Source: Arion vulgaris (Eukaryota; Mollusca; Gastropoda; Stylommatophora; Arionidae). Taken from it: 64,000 bases of DNA. Each line of letters starts with the position of its first letter. Position 1 is the first letter of the stretch. Of this stretch, positions 20,700 to 31,572 are shown in pieces. The notes under the pieces were generated by a model. That model was given only the letters and a program-made list of their open reading frames with translations. It searched no databases and was not told the origin of the DNA. Position numbers and translations under genes: made by a program. The stretch spans positions 59,818,652 through 59,882,651 of the forward strand of contig CM036755.1 in the NCBI GenBank assembly GCA_020796225.1, in the 5' to 3' direction.

Positions 20700-21049
20700 T
20701 TAAACAAAACGAAGCCATGAATATTGTGCAACCATATTGCAGCAACATTTCTAAACGAAGCAAGAAGTATTGTATCATATGTACAGACACATCATTTTCC
20801 CATCTTTGCCCTCGTGAACTAAAGATTGCGACCACATGTCGACAGACTGGAATGATTGTGTTCATTATCTTCTAACGTAGCATGCATGTTCTCTGTTTGT
20901 TTACTATTAGAAATATGCACTTGAGTTGTCTTTGTATTTCTTCAGACATATGGAAGATAACAAGTTTGTCCAGCATCACAAGTAGCCTGCTTTTTAATAT
21001 TCATATAAAGGAATACTGCAGTCAAACTAAAAAGCAAAGAAGACATGCG
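20700..21049. other. Unassigned interspersed sequence
   Basis: The 112-codon minus-strand open stretch at 20527-20865 crosses the MITE and the SINE tail and is not gene-like. No other feature is seen. Confidence 0.35.
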
Positions 21050-21165
21050 TAAAAACGAAGTTATGTTGTTTTACAAGGTACAAAAACAAGATGAAGCGAC
21101 GTTTCGATTAAAATGTCTTTTTCATCAAGTAAAAGAAACAAAAAACCCAACAAAATAGAGACTGT
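21050..21165 (-). mobile_element. Possible Penelope-like element 3' remnant
   Basis: It shares a loose pattern with 46090-46175: 'tttacaa.gtacaaaaacaa.atga', then 'gcgacgtttcga', then 'tctttttcatcaag'. That block is the terminal part of the Penelope-like element there. The match is short and diverged. Confidence 0.35.
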
Positions 21166-21189
21166 TTCTATACATTAAGATAAGGTTTT

Positions 21190-21525
21190 CACAGATGAAG
21201 ATGTTGAGAAAAGAATACAAAAGGCAAGATCAGCATTTGTCATTCTTAAGAACATTTTGAGCACAGTAATGAATGGGAATAAATCTAAGATAATGATATT
21301 TAACTCAAATGTCAAGGTCGTCCTTCTATATGGAGCAGAGACATGGAGAATAACTTAGGGGAACACTAAAATGATGCAGACATTCATCAATATATGCCTG
21401 TGCAGGATACTCCATCTGCGATGGTATGACATAACTACAAAGAGGGAACTATGGGATAGAGCGAGACAACGGAAAGTGGAACAAGAATTAAATGGCAGAA
21501 GGTAGCAACAGATAGATCACATACC
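21190..21525 (+). mobile_element. LINE-E fragment
   Basis: Plus-strand frames give VEKRIQKARSAFVILKNIL, NVKVVLLYGAETWRIT, then a stop, then TFINICLCRILHLRWYDITT. That is the region just after the reverse transcriptase core of a LINE. It joins LINE-E by the following basic segment and by similarity with 5100. A SINE-3 adjoins it at 21526. Confidence 0.7.
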
Positions 21526-21876
21526 CGCCCGAGGGTATACCTGCAACAGGGGCCCAAATTGAGGTGTAAAGAATAGAACCACTGTTACCTGCCACGCATA
21601 TCGTTAGAGGCGACTAAGGAGGTTGGGCGTGGGGCTACCTACCCCGCATCGTAAAATACACTAGGTGGTTACAGAACGGAAAGCGAATCGAGTAATCGCT
21701 GACTGAAACCGGACACATCGCCGCAGGATAGGCAACAGACCTCCAAATGGTGCTGAAGATGTGACGTAACATACACCGATGCTAAGGCTGCATGAATCAG
21801 ATGTCCACATGAATAGAATTTATGGGGAAGTCTGGTACATCGGTCTGGGCGGTGATCACGAGAGAGAGAAAGAACA
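21526..21876 (+). mobile_element. SINE-3, full length
   Basis: The plus-strand copy opens cgcccgaggg and passes 'aaagaatagaaccactg' and the 'gttagaggcgactaaggagg' core. It then follows the SINE-3 3' half ('gactgaaaccggacacatcg', 'ctaaggctgcatgaatcag', 'ggtctgggcggtgatcacg') to a (GA)n end. It is the reverse orientation of the copy at 660. Confidence 0.8.
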
Positions 21877-21934
21877 TATACTGAGAAGACACTCTGGCAG
21901 CATTACGAGACAGGCCTTCAGATGTCTATTGTCT

Positions 21935-22262
21935 ATTCCCAGGTGGAAGATGTAATTGGCTGTCCACTCCTGTCGTTAAGCGTAGGGATGGGAGCTTTAA
22001 CTTGCGTTCTAGGGCTAGATGAGTCGCTCTTGTTGTGTTTTATCCGTGTTTATGTAGTGTGGTCTTGATATTGTCTATTCATCTTTTCTTGGTCTTCCCT
22101 TAGCTCTAGTACCCGATCTCTTTTTATTGTGTACTGTTATTGGTGGTTGGTTGTATTTCATTCTCATTAAATGTCCAAACCCACTGCATTTGTTGTCTTT
22201 CGATGTATTCGGTGCATGAAATTATGCTCACTCTGCTTCTGATGTCCTCATTTCGTAGTTGT
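21935..22262 (-). mobile_element. LINE-F C-terminal fragment
   Basis: It matches the minus-strand LINE-F copies at 5690 and 33825 nearly base for base in blocks ('gttaagcgtagggatgggag', 'gtgtggtcttgatattgtc', 'attggtggttggttgtat'). It shows the undisturbed 'tagtgtggtcttgatattg' site that is split by an insertion in the 33.8-kb copy. Confidence 0.75.
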
Positions 22263-22598
22263 ATTAGAGGATGTAATAGAGGTAAAGGAAGATACTTGAG
22301 CACCTAGAGGTGAGAGTTGGAGACGGGATGCAAGACAATCGAGGGAGAGTGGAGAGATCTTGACAAGATAGTGTTGGATAGGATGACTTGAAAGGAGCTT
22401 TGGTTGTAGACCTATACTTCCCTAGAAGCGAAGGGTAAAGAATTATAAGAATATCATGTTTTAAATAATAAGTCTGGTAACGATAACGTTTGAACAAAAT
22501 GAGTTCAATTATGAAGTTGTTCTGGTAAAACAATTAATCATATAAGAACCCAATGTATAATGTTTGGAACACCATTCCTCTATGTTGACCATGAAAGA
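22263..22598. other. Unassigned sequence, possibly LINE-related
   Basis: GA-rich text at 22265-22400 could be another decayed LINE tail in plus orientation, but stops prevent a clear call. Nothing else is recognised. Confidence 0.3.
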
Positions 22599-22800
22599 GT
22601 TCTCTGTGGCGTAGAGGCTAAATGCTCGTCTCTCGTGTCTAAGGTACCAGGTTCGCTCCTTAGTGGAGCCACCTGTATATATTGTTCACCAGATCCTTGA
22701 TCTCAGTGTAGGTGAGATCGAGTGCCTAGTCCCATTAGAGACGGATGATAAAACGTCAGTCCCGGGTTCAATTTGAGCACGTAAATGAATCCTTCGCAGT
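22599..22800 (+). mobile_element. SINE-6, full length
   Basis: The tRNA-like head reads ctctgtggcgtagaggctaa, then 'accaggttcgctcc' in the B-box position. It is followed by 'gatctcagtgtaggtgagat', 'cagagacggatgataaaa'-like text and 'tcccgggttcaatttgag'. Relatives are at 29697, 30005, 30862 (minus), 36220 and 53540. B-box agreement is moderate. Confidence 0.75.
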
Positions 22801-23059
22801 TCAAAATCAAGAAGAGTAGGCTGGAAAGCCGCGCCCGGGCAAAATGCATTAGGAAATATTTTTTTTTTATTTCTTGCAAAAATACCTTTACCATCTTCAA
22901 AACTACAACGGGGACCCTCGCCGGAGCTACGGAGTTCGTGATAACACTAAAAGCATCCTTGAAATATAAAATTACTCAGCTCTGATGGCCTCCCAGTGAT
23001 CATTCACAACTCATAACATGCTACATTATAGCTTGGTACAACATCACTACTGAACTTCA

Positions 23060-23312
23060 TCAAGAAACAACAAATTAAATGGTTCGGCCACATAAGCAGA
23101 TTACCAACAAACAGTGCACCTCAAAGAGCAATGTTGCTCCGATACAACGGAAAAAAAGCAAAAGGCCGGTAACGCAAAAGGTGGACCACAAAGATAACAG
23201 AGGCGATGAAAGACACTATTTATGAAGCGCACACAAGGGCTCGTTCTAGAAATATCTTCTTATCATGACGCTGTGGGGCAAAACAGGATTGGAGAAAAGA
23301 AAGAGAAAGAAA
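23060..23312 (+). mobile_element. LINE-G C-terminal fragment
   Basis: The plus-strand frame reads KQQIKWFGHISRLP, APQRAMLLRYNGKKAKGR, a stop, RKRWTTKITEAMKDTIYEAH and RARSRNIFLS. This is the GH-motif and basic tail of a LINE polyprotein. The 3' end ('gacgctgtggggcaaaacag' and a GAAAGAAAG tail) recurs at 35815 and 58085. The 56-bp array starts at once after it. Confidence 0.7.
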
Positions 23313-23324
23313 GAAATTTGAAGT

Positions 23325-26300
23325 AGGGGTTTCGTTGGGGTACCTCATGATAGTACGGATAGGGTACGTCTTGGTAGTGTAGTGGTTTCGTTGGGGTACC
23401 TCATGATAGTACGGATAGGGTACGTCTTGGTAGTGTAGTGGTTTCGTTGGGGTACCTCATGATAGTACGGATAGGGTACGTCTTGGTAGTGTAGTGGTTT
23501 CGTTGGGGTACCTCATGATAGTACGGATAGGGTACGTCTTGGTAGTGTAGGGTTTCGTTGGGGTACCTCATGATAGTACGGATAGGGTACGTCTTGGTAG
23601 TGTAGGGGTTTCGTTGGGGTACCTCATGATAGTACGGATAGGGTACGTCTTGGTAGTGTAGGGGTTTCGTTGGGGTACCTCATGATAGTACGGATAGGGT
23701 ACGTCTTGGTAGTGTAGGGGTTTCGTTGGGGTACCTCATGATAGTACGGATAGAGTACGTCTTGGTAGTGTAGGGGTTTCGTTGGGGTACCTCATGATAG
23801 TACGGATAGAGTACGTCTTGGTAGTGTAGGGTTTCGTTGGGGTACCTCATGATAGTACGGATAGGGTACGTCTTGGTAGTGTAGGGGTTTCGTTGGGGTA
23901 CCTCATGATAGTACGGATAGGGTACGTCTTGGTAGTGTAGGGTTTCGTTGGGGTACCTCATGATAGTACGGATAGGGTACGTCTTGGTAGTACGGGTGGG
24001 GTACCTCATGATAGTACGGATAGAGTACGTCTTGGTAGTGTGGGTGGTGTACTTCATGATAGTACGGATAGGGTACGTCTTGGTAGTGTAGGGGTTTCGT
24101 TGGGGTACCTCATGATAGTACGGATAGGGTACGTCTTGGTAGTGTAGGGGTTTCGTTGGTGTACCTCATGATAGTACGGATAGGGTACGTCTTGGTAGTG
24201 TAGTGGTTTCGTTGGGGTACCTCATGATAGTACGGATAGGGTACGTTTTGGTAGTGTAGGGTTTCGTTGGGGTACCTCATGATAGTACGGATAGGGTACG
24301 TCTTGGTAGTGTAGGGGTTTCGTTGGGGTACCTCATGATAGTACGGATAGGGTACGTCTTGGTAGTGTAGGGGTTTCGTTGGGGTACCTCATGATAGTAC
24401 GGATAGGGTACGTCTTGGTAGTGTAGGGTTTCGTTGGGGTACCTCATGATAGTACGGATAGGGTACGTCTTGGTAGTACGGGTGGGGTACCTCATGATAG
24501 TACGGATAGAGTACGTCTTGGTAGTGTGGGTGGTGTACTTCATGATAGTACGGATAGGGTACGTCTTGGTAGTGTAGGGGTTTCGTTGGGGTACCTCATG
24601 ATAGTACGGATAGGGTACGTCTTGGTAGTGTAGGGGTTTCGTTGGTGTACCTCATGATAGTACGGATAGGGTACGTCTTGGTAGTGTAGTGGTTTCGTTG
24701 GGGTACCTCATGATAGTACGGATAGGGTACGTCTTGGTAGTGTAGGGTTTCGTTGGGGTACCTCATGATAGTACGGATAGGGTACGTCTTGGTAGTGTAG
24801 GGGTTTCGTTGGGGTACCTCATGATAGTACGGATAGGGTACGTCTTGGTAGTGTAGGGGTTTCGTTGGGGTACCTCATGATAGTACGGATAGGGTACGTC
24901 TTGGTAGTACGGGTGGGGTACCTCATGATAGTACGGATAGAGTACGTCTTGGTAGTGTGGGTGGTGTACTTCATGATAGTACGGATAGGGTACGTCTTGG
25001 TAGTGTAGGGGTTTCGTTGGGGTACCTCATGATAGTACGGATAGGGTACGTCTTGGTAGTGTAGGGTTTCGTTGGGGTACCTCATGATAGTACGGATAGG
25101 GTACGTCTTGGTAGTGTAGGGGTTTCGTTGGTGTACCTCATGATAGTACGGATAGGGTACGTCTTGGTAGTGTAGGGGTTTCGTTGGTGTACCTCATGAT
25201 AGTACGGATAGGGTACGTCTTGGTAGTGTAGGGGTTTCGTTGGGGTACCTCATGATAGTACGGATAGAGTACGTCTTGGTAGTGTAGGGGTTTCGTTGGG
25301 GTACTTCATGATAGTACGGATAGAGTACGTCTTGGTAGTGTTGGGGTTTCGTTGGGGTACCTCATGATAGTACGGATAGGGTACGTCTTGGTAGTACGGG
25401 TGGGGTACCTCATGATAGTACGGATAGGGTTGGGGTACCTCATGATAGTACGGATAGAGTACGTCTTGGTAGTGTAGGGGTTTCGTTGGGGTACCTCATG
25501 ATAGGACGGATAGGGTACGTCTTGGTAGTGTAGGGGTTTCGTTGGGGTACTTCATGATAGTACGGATAGGGTACGTCTTGGTAGTGTAGGGGTTTCGTTG
25601 GGGTACCTCATGATAGTACGGATAGGGTACGTCTTGGTAGTGTAGGGGTTTCGTTGGGGTACTTCATGATAGTACGGATAGAGTACGTCTTGGTAGTGTA
25701 GGGGTTTCGTTGGGGTACCTCATGATAGTACGGATAGGGTACGTCTTGGTAGTACGGGTGGGGTACCTCATGATAGTACGGATAGGGTTGGGGTACCTCA
25801 TGATAGTACGGATAGAGTACGTCTTGGTAGTGTAGGGGTTTCGTTGGGGTACCTCATGATAGTACGGATAGGGTACATCTTGGTAGTGTAGGGGTTTCGT
25901 TGGGGTACTTCATGATAGTACGGATAGAGTACGTCTTGGTAGTGTAGGGTTTCGTTGGGGTACCTCATGATAGTACGGATAGGGTACGTCTTGGTAGTAC
26001 GGGTGGGGTACCTCATGATAGTACGGATAGGGTTGGGGTACCTCATGATAGTACGGATAGAGTACGTCTTGGTAGTGTAGGGGTTTCGTTGGGGTACCTC
26101 ATGATAGTACGGATAGGGTACGTCTTGGTAGTGTAGGGGTTTTGTTGGGGTACCTCATGATAGTACGGATAGGGTACATCTTGGTAGTGTAGGGGTTTCG
26201 TTGGGGTACTTCATGATAGTACGGATAGGGTACGTCTTGGTAGTGTAGGGGTTTCGTTGGGGTACCTCATGATAGTACGGATAGGGTACGTCTTGGTAGT

Positions 26301-27987
26301 GTAGGGGTTTCGTTGGTGTACCTCATGATAGTACGGATAGAGTACGTCTTGGTAGTGCGGGTGGGGTACCTCATGATAGTACGGATAGGGTTGGGGTACC
26401 TCATGATAGTACGGATAGGGTTGGGGTACCTCATGATAGTACGGATAGGGTTGGGGTACCTCATGATAGTACGGATAGGTTGGGTACCTCATGATAGTAC
26501 GGATATGGTTGGGGTACCTCATGATAGTACGGATAGGGTTGGGGTACCTCATGATAGTACGGATAGGGTGGTACTCATGATAGACGGATAGGTTGGGTAC
26601 CTCATGATAGTACGGATAGGGTTGGGGTACCTCATGATAGTACGGATAGGGTTGGGGTACCTCATGATAGTACGGATAGGGTTGGGGTACCTCATGATAG
26701 TACGGATAGGGTTGGGGACACTCATGATAGTACGGATAGGGTTGGGGTACCTCGTGATAGTACGGATAGGGTTGGGGTACCTCATGATAGTACGGATAGG
26801 GTTGGGGTACCTCTTGATAGTACGGACAGGGTTGGGGTACCTCGTGATAGTACGGATAGGGTTGGGGTACCTCATGATAGTACATGGATAGGGTACTCTT
26901 GGTAGTGCGGGTGGGGTACCTCATGATAGTACGGATAGGGTACGTCTTGGTAGTGCGGGTGGTGTACCTCATGATAGTACGGATAGAGTACGTCTTGGTA
27001 GTGCGGGTGGGGTACCTCATGATAGTACGGATAGGGTACGTCTTGGTAGTGCGGGTGGTGTACCTCATGATAGTACGGATAGAGTACGTCTTGGTAGTGC
27101 GGGTGGGGTACCTCATGATAGTACGGATAGGGACGTCTTGGTAGTGGGGTGGGGTACCTCATGATAGTACGGATAGGGTACGTCTTGGTAGTGTGGGTGG
27201 TGTACCTCATGATAGTACGGATAGGGTACGTCTTGTAGTGCGGTGTAGTGGGTGGGGTACCTCATGATAGTACGGATAGGGTACGTCTTGGTAGTGCGGG
27301 TGGTAGTACCTCATGATAGTACGGATAGGGTACGTCTTGGTAGTGCGGGTGGTAGTACGAGTGGGGTACCTCATGATAGTACGGATAGGGTACGTCTTGG
27401 TAGTGAAGGTGGGAGTACCTCATGATAGTACGGATAGGGTACGTCTTGGTAGTGCGGGTGGTAGTACCTCATGATAGTACGGATAGGGTACGTCTTGGTA
27501 GTGAGGGAATTGGTAGTACGGGTGGGGTTACCTCATGATAGTACGGATAGGGTACGTCTTGGTAGTGTGGGTGGTGTACCTCAGTCGATAGTAGTATGGT
27601 AATGGGTGACGTCTTGGTAGTGTGGGTGGTAGTACCTCTTGATAGTACGGATAGGGTACGTCTTGGTAGTGCGGGTGGTAGTACCTCATGATAGTACGGA
27701 TAGGGTACGTCTTGGTAGTGCGGGTGGGGTACCTCATGATAGTACGGATAGAGTACGTCTTGGTAGTGCGGGTGGTAGTACGGGTGGGGTACCTCATGAT
27801 AGTACGGATAGGGTACGTCTTGGTAGTGTGGGTGGTGTACCTCATGATAGTACGGATAGGGTACGTCTTGGTAGTGCGGGTGGGGTACCTCATGATAGTA
27901 CGGATAGGGTACGTCTTGGTAGTGCGGGTGGGGTACCTCATGATAGTACGGATAGGGTACGTCTTGGTAGTGCGGGTGGTGTACCTT
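23325..27987. repeat. 4.7-kb mosaic minisatellite (56/57-, 30- and 48-bp units)
   Basis: Every unit contains tacctcatgatagtacggat followed by agg. Type 1 (23325-26340, 55-57 bp) adds 'gtacgtcttggtagtgtag' and 'ggtttcgttggg'. Type 2 (26385-26880) is a pure 30-bp unit with 'gggttggggtacc'. Type 3 (26890-27987, mostly 48 bp) adds 'gtacgtcttggtagtgcggg'. Short and long types are interleaved near 25395, 25755 and 26006. A block repeats at 24057 and 24543 (486 bp) and again at 24973. Lengths divisible by three give open frames of up to 301 codons on the minus strand (PYPYYHEVPQ-type repeats), but no start context, no other exon and frames open on both strands argue against coding. Confidence 0.95.
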
Positions 27988-28549
27988 TTGTTGAGGAGCC
28001 TAAGAGCTGAGGGTGGTGGTTAGTTCAGCAGTGACACTGGTCTTTCAATGGTATGGCGTTCTATACCATGGATACATTAGAGCTTGGTAGTCTGGTTTCC
28101 GTGGTCTGAGGCTGATTACATGTTGCTATCATATTGTGACTAAAGACCAGTCCATTCTGTTTGACACACAATGAATGCACTTTACAACGTTAAATGTTGA
28201 CAAACTAGTCGTGAACTAACGGATGCATTAAGTTCTTTAATACATGAGAGTTGAATACAAGGATTACATCACCTGACCGAGAATAGCTTTTGGGTAAAAG
28301 AATCGACAGTGACATGGTTCTCACTTAGGAGGTCATCTTGTCTCTACCTCTTTTTTTTTTCTAACCTACGTCAATGTCTCGTTTTAGCGTTGCTATCTGT
28401 TTATAATGAGCAGATGCATATTTGGTGCGCAAACACTACAGTCAACTATTTTCATATCTACCAACCTATCTATCTAAACTACCTGTCTGGCATGTAAGCT
28501 TCCACCTGGGGTGGGGGAGGGGACTGGCTAGCTATTACAAATTGAAGAG
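27988..28549. other. Unassigned interspersed sequence
   Basis: About 560 bases after the minisatellite with a T-run near 28352. No element or motif is recognised. Confidence 0.4.
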
Positions 28550-29165
28550 GATGGTGATTAGTATGAAGATGTTGGTGGTGATGATATTGAAGATGGTAGT
28601 GATGATATTGAAGATGTTGGTAGCGATGATATTGAAGATGTTGGTGGTGATGATATTGAAGATGATCTCTCCTTTTTCTTTGCGTTCGTTCTTTACAACC
28701 AATTTTAATCACTCTTTGTGATATGTTTGATCTTTGCCAAGAACGTGTATACGTTGCACATCGGTTTGGTAGGCCCCTAAACGCATAGACTTCTACACGT
28801 TTATGATATGTGCGTCTGATTTCAGCCAAACCTCCTTAGCGCCTCTTAAGACATGCATGGCAGGTAACAGTGGTTCTATTCTTTACACCCAAAATTTGGG
28901 CCCGGTAACCACTCGGGCGATTGAAGATGATGATGTTCATGACTTTGATGATGATGTTGATATTGATGATGTTGATATTGAAGATAATGATGTTGAAGAT
29001 GATGGTAATATCGGTAATGATGACATTGAAGATGATGGTGCCGATGCTCTTATGATGATGTTAACGATTATGAAGATGAAGATAATTATGATGAAGATGT
29101 TGATGATGATTTTATGATGATGTTCACGTTTATGATGATTATGATGACAATGATGATGAGGATGC
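28550..29165 (+). repeat. GAT/GAA-rich acidic repeat split by SINE-2
   Basis: 28560-28666 holds four 27-bp units (gatgatattgaagatgttgg and variants), which in one plus frame read D-D-I-E-D-V-G-G-D. After the SINE at 28667-28919, aspartate-rich codons continue in the same frame to about 29060. The pre-insertion sequence would be a continuous acidic frame, but a TAG lies just upstream (near 28560) and no splice signals are defined. It is more likely a GAT minisatellite than an exon. Confidence 0.7.
28667..28919 (-). mobile_element. SINE-2 with 12-bp target-site duplication, reference copy
   Basis: A complete 253-bp SINE-2 is bounded exactly by the direct repeat attgaagatgat (28655-28666 and 28920-28931). 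In its own orientation it starts cgcccgagtggttaccgggc. It then holds 'gtaaagaatagaaccactg', the 'gcatgtcttaagaggcgcta' core, 'gatttggc', 'caaaccgatgtgcaacgta' and 'aaacatatcacaaagagtg', and ends in an AAGAAAAAGGAGAG tail. A and B boxes are not convincing. Confidence 0.92.
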
Positions 29166-29236
29166 TGATTACCAAAAGAAAAGCTATTTCATAATCAAGT
29201 ATTGTATCTGTCTCTTAATCCCTGAACGTCAAGCAA

Positions 29237-29392
29237 TGCCCGTCTGCCCAGCGTGTTCGTAGCGCGTTGGACTACGGGTGACTATCCCTCTGTGTGTGCG
29301 GGTTCAATTCCGAAGGGTTACGGTGTCCATGGCACCGAGACGAAGAGCTGAAAAGCTCAAGCGCTTCTGGAAAAAAAATAAATAAATAAAAA
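29237..29392 (+). mobile_element. SINE-8: tRNA-derived, 13-bp target-site duplication
   Basis: A compact 156-bp element. An A-box-like tagcgcgttgg lies at 29260-29270, and a good B box, ggttcaattcc, at 29301-29311. A small stem (gagctgaaaagctc) and an A-rich tail with AAATAAATAAATAAA follow. The perfect 13-bp repeat gaacgtcaagcaa flanks it at 29224-29236 and 29393-29405. Only one copy is in the window. Confidence 0.92.
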
Positions 29393-29405
29393 GAACGTCA
29401 AGCAA

Positions 29406-29696
29406 AAAACAGAACAAGAGAAACGCAATACCTGGGTTAATGTTTATACAGAGTCAGCTTAACAACAGCCGGTAGTGAAGTAAAATATGTCTGATTCTGA
29501 CAGCGTTTTATCGCAGAACATGGTTCTTACATTCGATGCTGTCAACGTTTGGACTTGCTCCCAGCTTATAACTACTGAATACGGACAATAAAAACACAGA
29601 AATGGGGCATGTTTCCTTAATTTATGTGCTGTTTAGAAACAATGATGTAGGACCAAGAGGAAGAAGGAGGCAAATGATGTGCTGTAATATGTCAAT
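29406..29696. other. Unassigned interspersed sequence
   Basis: No feature is recognised in this stretch between two SINEs. Confidence 0.35.
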
Positions 29697-29774
29697 AGTT
29701 TCTGTGGCGTAGAGGCTAGGTGCTCGCTTCTAGTTCCAAAGGTACTCTGTTTGCTCCTCGTCCAGCCCTTGTGG
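29697..29774 (+). mobile_element. SINE-6 head fragment
   Basis: It reads tttctgtggcgtagaggcta and 'ggtgctcgcttctagttccaaaggtact', the first 75 bases of SINE-6. It stops where a SINE-1 starts. Confidence 0.65.
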
Positions 29775-30012
29775 TTTCAGTGCCGCAAGGAAGCAAAAAT
29801 AGTAGCACTGCAACCTACAAGGCATGTGGTTAGAGGCGACTGATGTGGGACCTAGGAAAGCTAACCTAGTAAATAAAAAGCATCGCAGAAATCGGATGTA
29901 CTGGCCTACTTATAGTCGCGTAACTTGCACAACGTATAATCGCTCTTAGGCTCAGATCACATACAAATCATAAAGAGGTTAACAGAATGGTCAGTATAGA
30001 TCACTCGAAGAT
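29775..30012 (+). mobile_element. SINE-1 between two SINE-6 heads
   Basis: A SINE-1 with a diverged head ('cagtgccgcaaggaagcaaa'), a normal core, and a tail end where 'aaagaggttaacagaatggtc' replaces the usual wording. That last phrase is repeated at 30109-30131 beyond the second SINE-6 head, so the locus has a local duplication. Confidence 0.7.
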
Positions 30013-30135
30013 CAAGAGTATCTGTGACATAGAGGCTAGGTGCTCGCTTCTAGTTCCAAAGGTACTCGCTTCGCTCCCTCATGGAGCGATTCGAATATTT
30101 GTCTAATAAAGAGGTTAACAGAATGGTCACGTGAA
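30013..30135 (+). mobile_element. SINE-6 head fragment plus duplicated SINE-1 tail piece
   Basis: It repeats the SINE-6 head almost exactly as at 29697, including 'ggtgctcgcttctagttcca'. It then has 'cgcttcgctccctcatggag' and a second copy of 'aaagaggttaacagaatggtc'. It looks like a tandem duplication that included both elements' ends. Confidence 0.6.
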
Positions 30136-30861
30136 TGGAGAGGGACCATTGGGGATAAAGAAAACAAGCTATTACGTCAACAAAAGTCAGATATGCTATA
30201 TTAGACGCCATGAATACGTCTGAATTCATAGCGACAAGGGAAATATAGATACAAGACAAACGAACTTCATTACATGAAGAAGAAAATGAATGAAAAAACA
30301 ATAAGGTACATTGAAAACACATACTCATTCGGGATAGCAACAAAGAAACGAATATATTCATTGAATATTCCTTCTATCCTTTCATTCCTTTCTGTAGCGC
30401 GTCCTAACAATTTGCTCCGATTGTCACGGAACGTGATGAGTTCTACATTCAACAACTTCATCTTTTCTTTAAAACGATGCTAATGCGATTTAGAGTTAAT
30501 TCGCAATCCCATAGACTTTACTCGCAAATGTTGCGAGAATTGTTCAATAAATACAATTTTCTGAAGCCATTATTGGATTATCATATCTAAATTATTTTTT
30601 TTCGTGAGAGCTTGCAATCGATAACAGAAAGCTTGTGCGTATGTGAATAATAATATCGTAATTTCAACAGCAGCGGATATTAACCCCTGACCATACTGTT
30701 AAGTGCATAATATCTCGCTATGTACTTCCAAAGAAGAAAAATTTCTAATGAATTTTACACAGGTAGCGACTTTACAGTTTGGGCTTCTAGATTTTCAACT
30801 ATCAATGACTATTTTTGGTGCTCAACTTATACACGGGATCTACGTTTTAGCACCCTTCTTC
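30136..30861. other. Unassigned AT-rich sequence
   Basis: About 730 bases of AT-rich DNA. Open stretches at 30050-30361 (minus) and 30274-30483 (plus) overlap each other and have no motifs. Nothing is supported. Confidence 0.4.
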
Positions 30862-30990
30862 GATAGGACTAGCAACTCGATCTCACCTACACTGAGATCA
30901 GGGTCACTGAAAAATATTCCGATGGCTTCCGAGGGAACAAACCTCGTGCCTTTAGAACGAGAGGTGAGCACATAACCTCTACGCTATATA
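30862..30990 (-). mobile_element. SINE-6 fragment
   Basis: A minus-strand SINE-6: reversed it reads 'gcgtagaggttatgtgctca', 'ggtttgttccctcgg' and 'gatctcagtgtaggtgagat'. The order of blocks matches the copy at 22599. Confidence 0.65.
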
Positions 30991-31417
30991 TATTCCCTCA
31001 TCCCCATCCCTAAATCATTAGAAATGTTATTTCTAAAATACCTAGAGGATATTTTCATCACCTTCTAAATTACATCGGTATCACGCCGGTGCTATGGATG
31101 TCGTGGAACTACCGATGACAACTTCACGTGTAAGAAAGAGATCGAAACACAGATGGTTACTTACCGAAGAGCAATGATGATGGACATATCAATCAATCAA
31201 TCAATCAATCAAAATCAATCCAAAGAATAATGGTTCCAATCAAAAACAATTCTGTTTTCGTATTTACAAACTTCAATTATTTTCTAGCTTTGTTTTCCTC
31301 AGTAAAAAACAAAAATGATGTATATCGCATTAGGTAGCTTGTTTAATGTTACAATATTGCATAATTGTATTAATTTATTTAAATAACTGACTCGACCTTG
31401 AGTCAGGTATTTTTTCA
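30991..31417. other. Unassigned sequence with (ATCA)n
   Basis: It contains an ATCA microsatellite at about 31189-31212 (six units). The remainder is unremarkable AT-rich DNA. Confidence 0.45.
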
Positions 31418-31520
31418 ATGAACGTCTGTAGCTTAAGCGGTAGAGAGTTAGATCCCAACCCAATCGTATCTGGTTCAAACTCCGTGGCGGGCAAGTTTGG
31501 AAGCAAATTATTTCTTTAAT
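31418..31520 (+). mobile_element. SINE-7 5' fragment
   Basis: The plus-strand head 'gaacgtctgtagcttaagcg' includes the A-box region. 'ctggttcaaactccg' is the B-box region, then 'gggcaagtttggaagcaaat'. The element is cut after about 100 bases. Confidence 0.75.
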
Positions 31521-31572
31521 TTTCACGATTTTCATTAATTTATTTTGTTCCTTACAATATCATTTATTATTC

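Noticed and set aside
20527..20865. A 112-codon minus-strand frame
   Set aside because: It spans a MITE boundary and SINE tail, so it is chance.
23325..27987. Could be a CRISPR-like array
   Set aside because: Units are contiguous tandem repeats with no unique spacers, and the surroundings are eukaryotic transposons.
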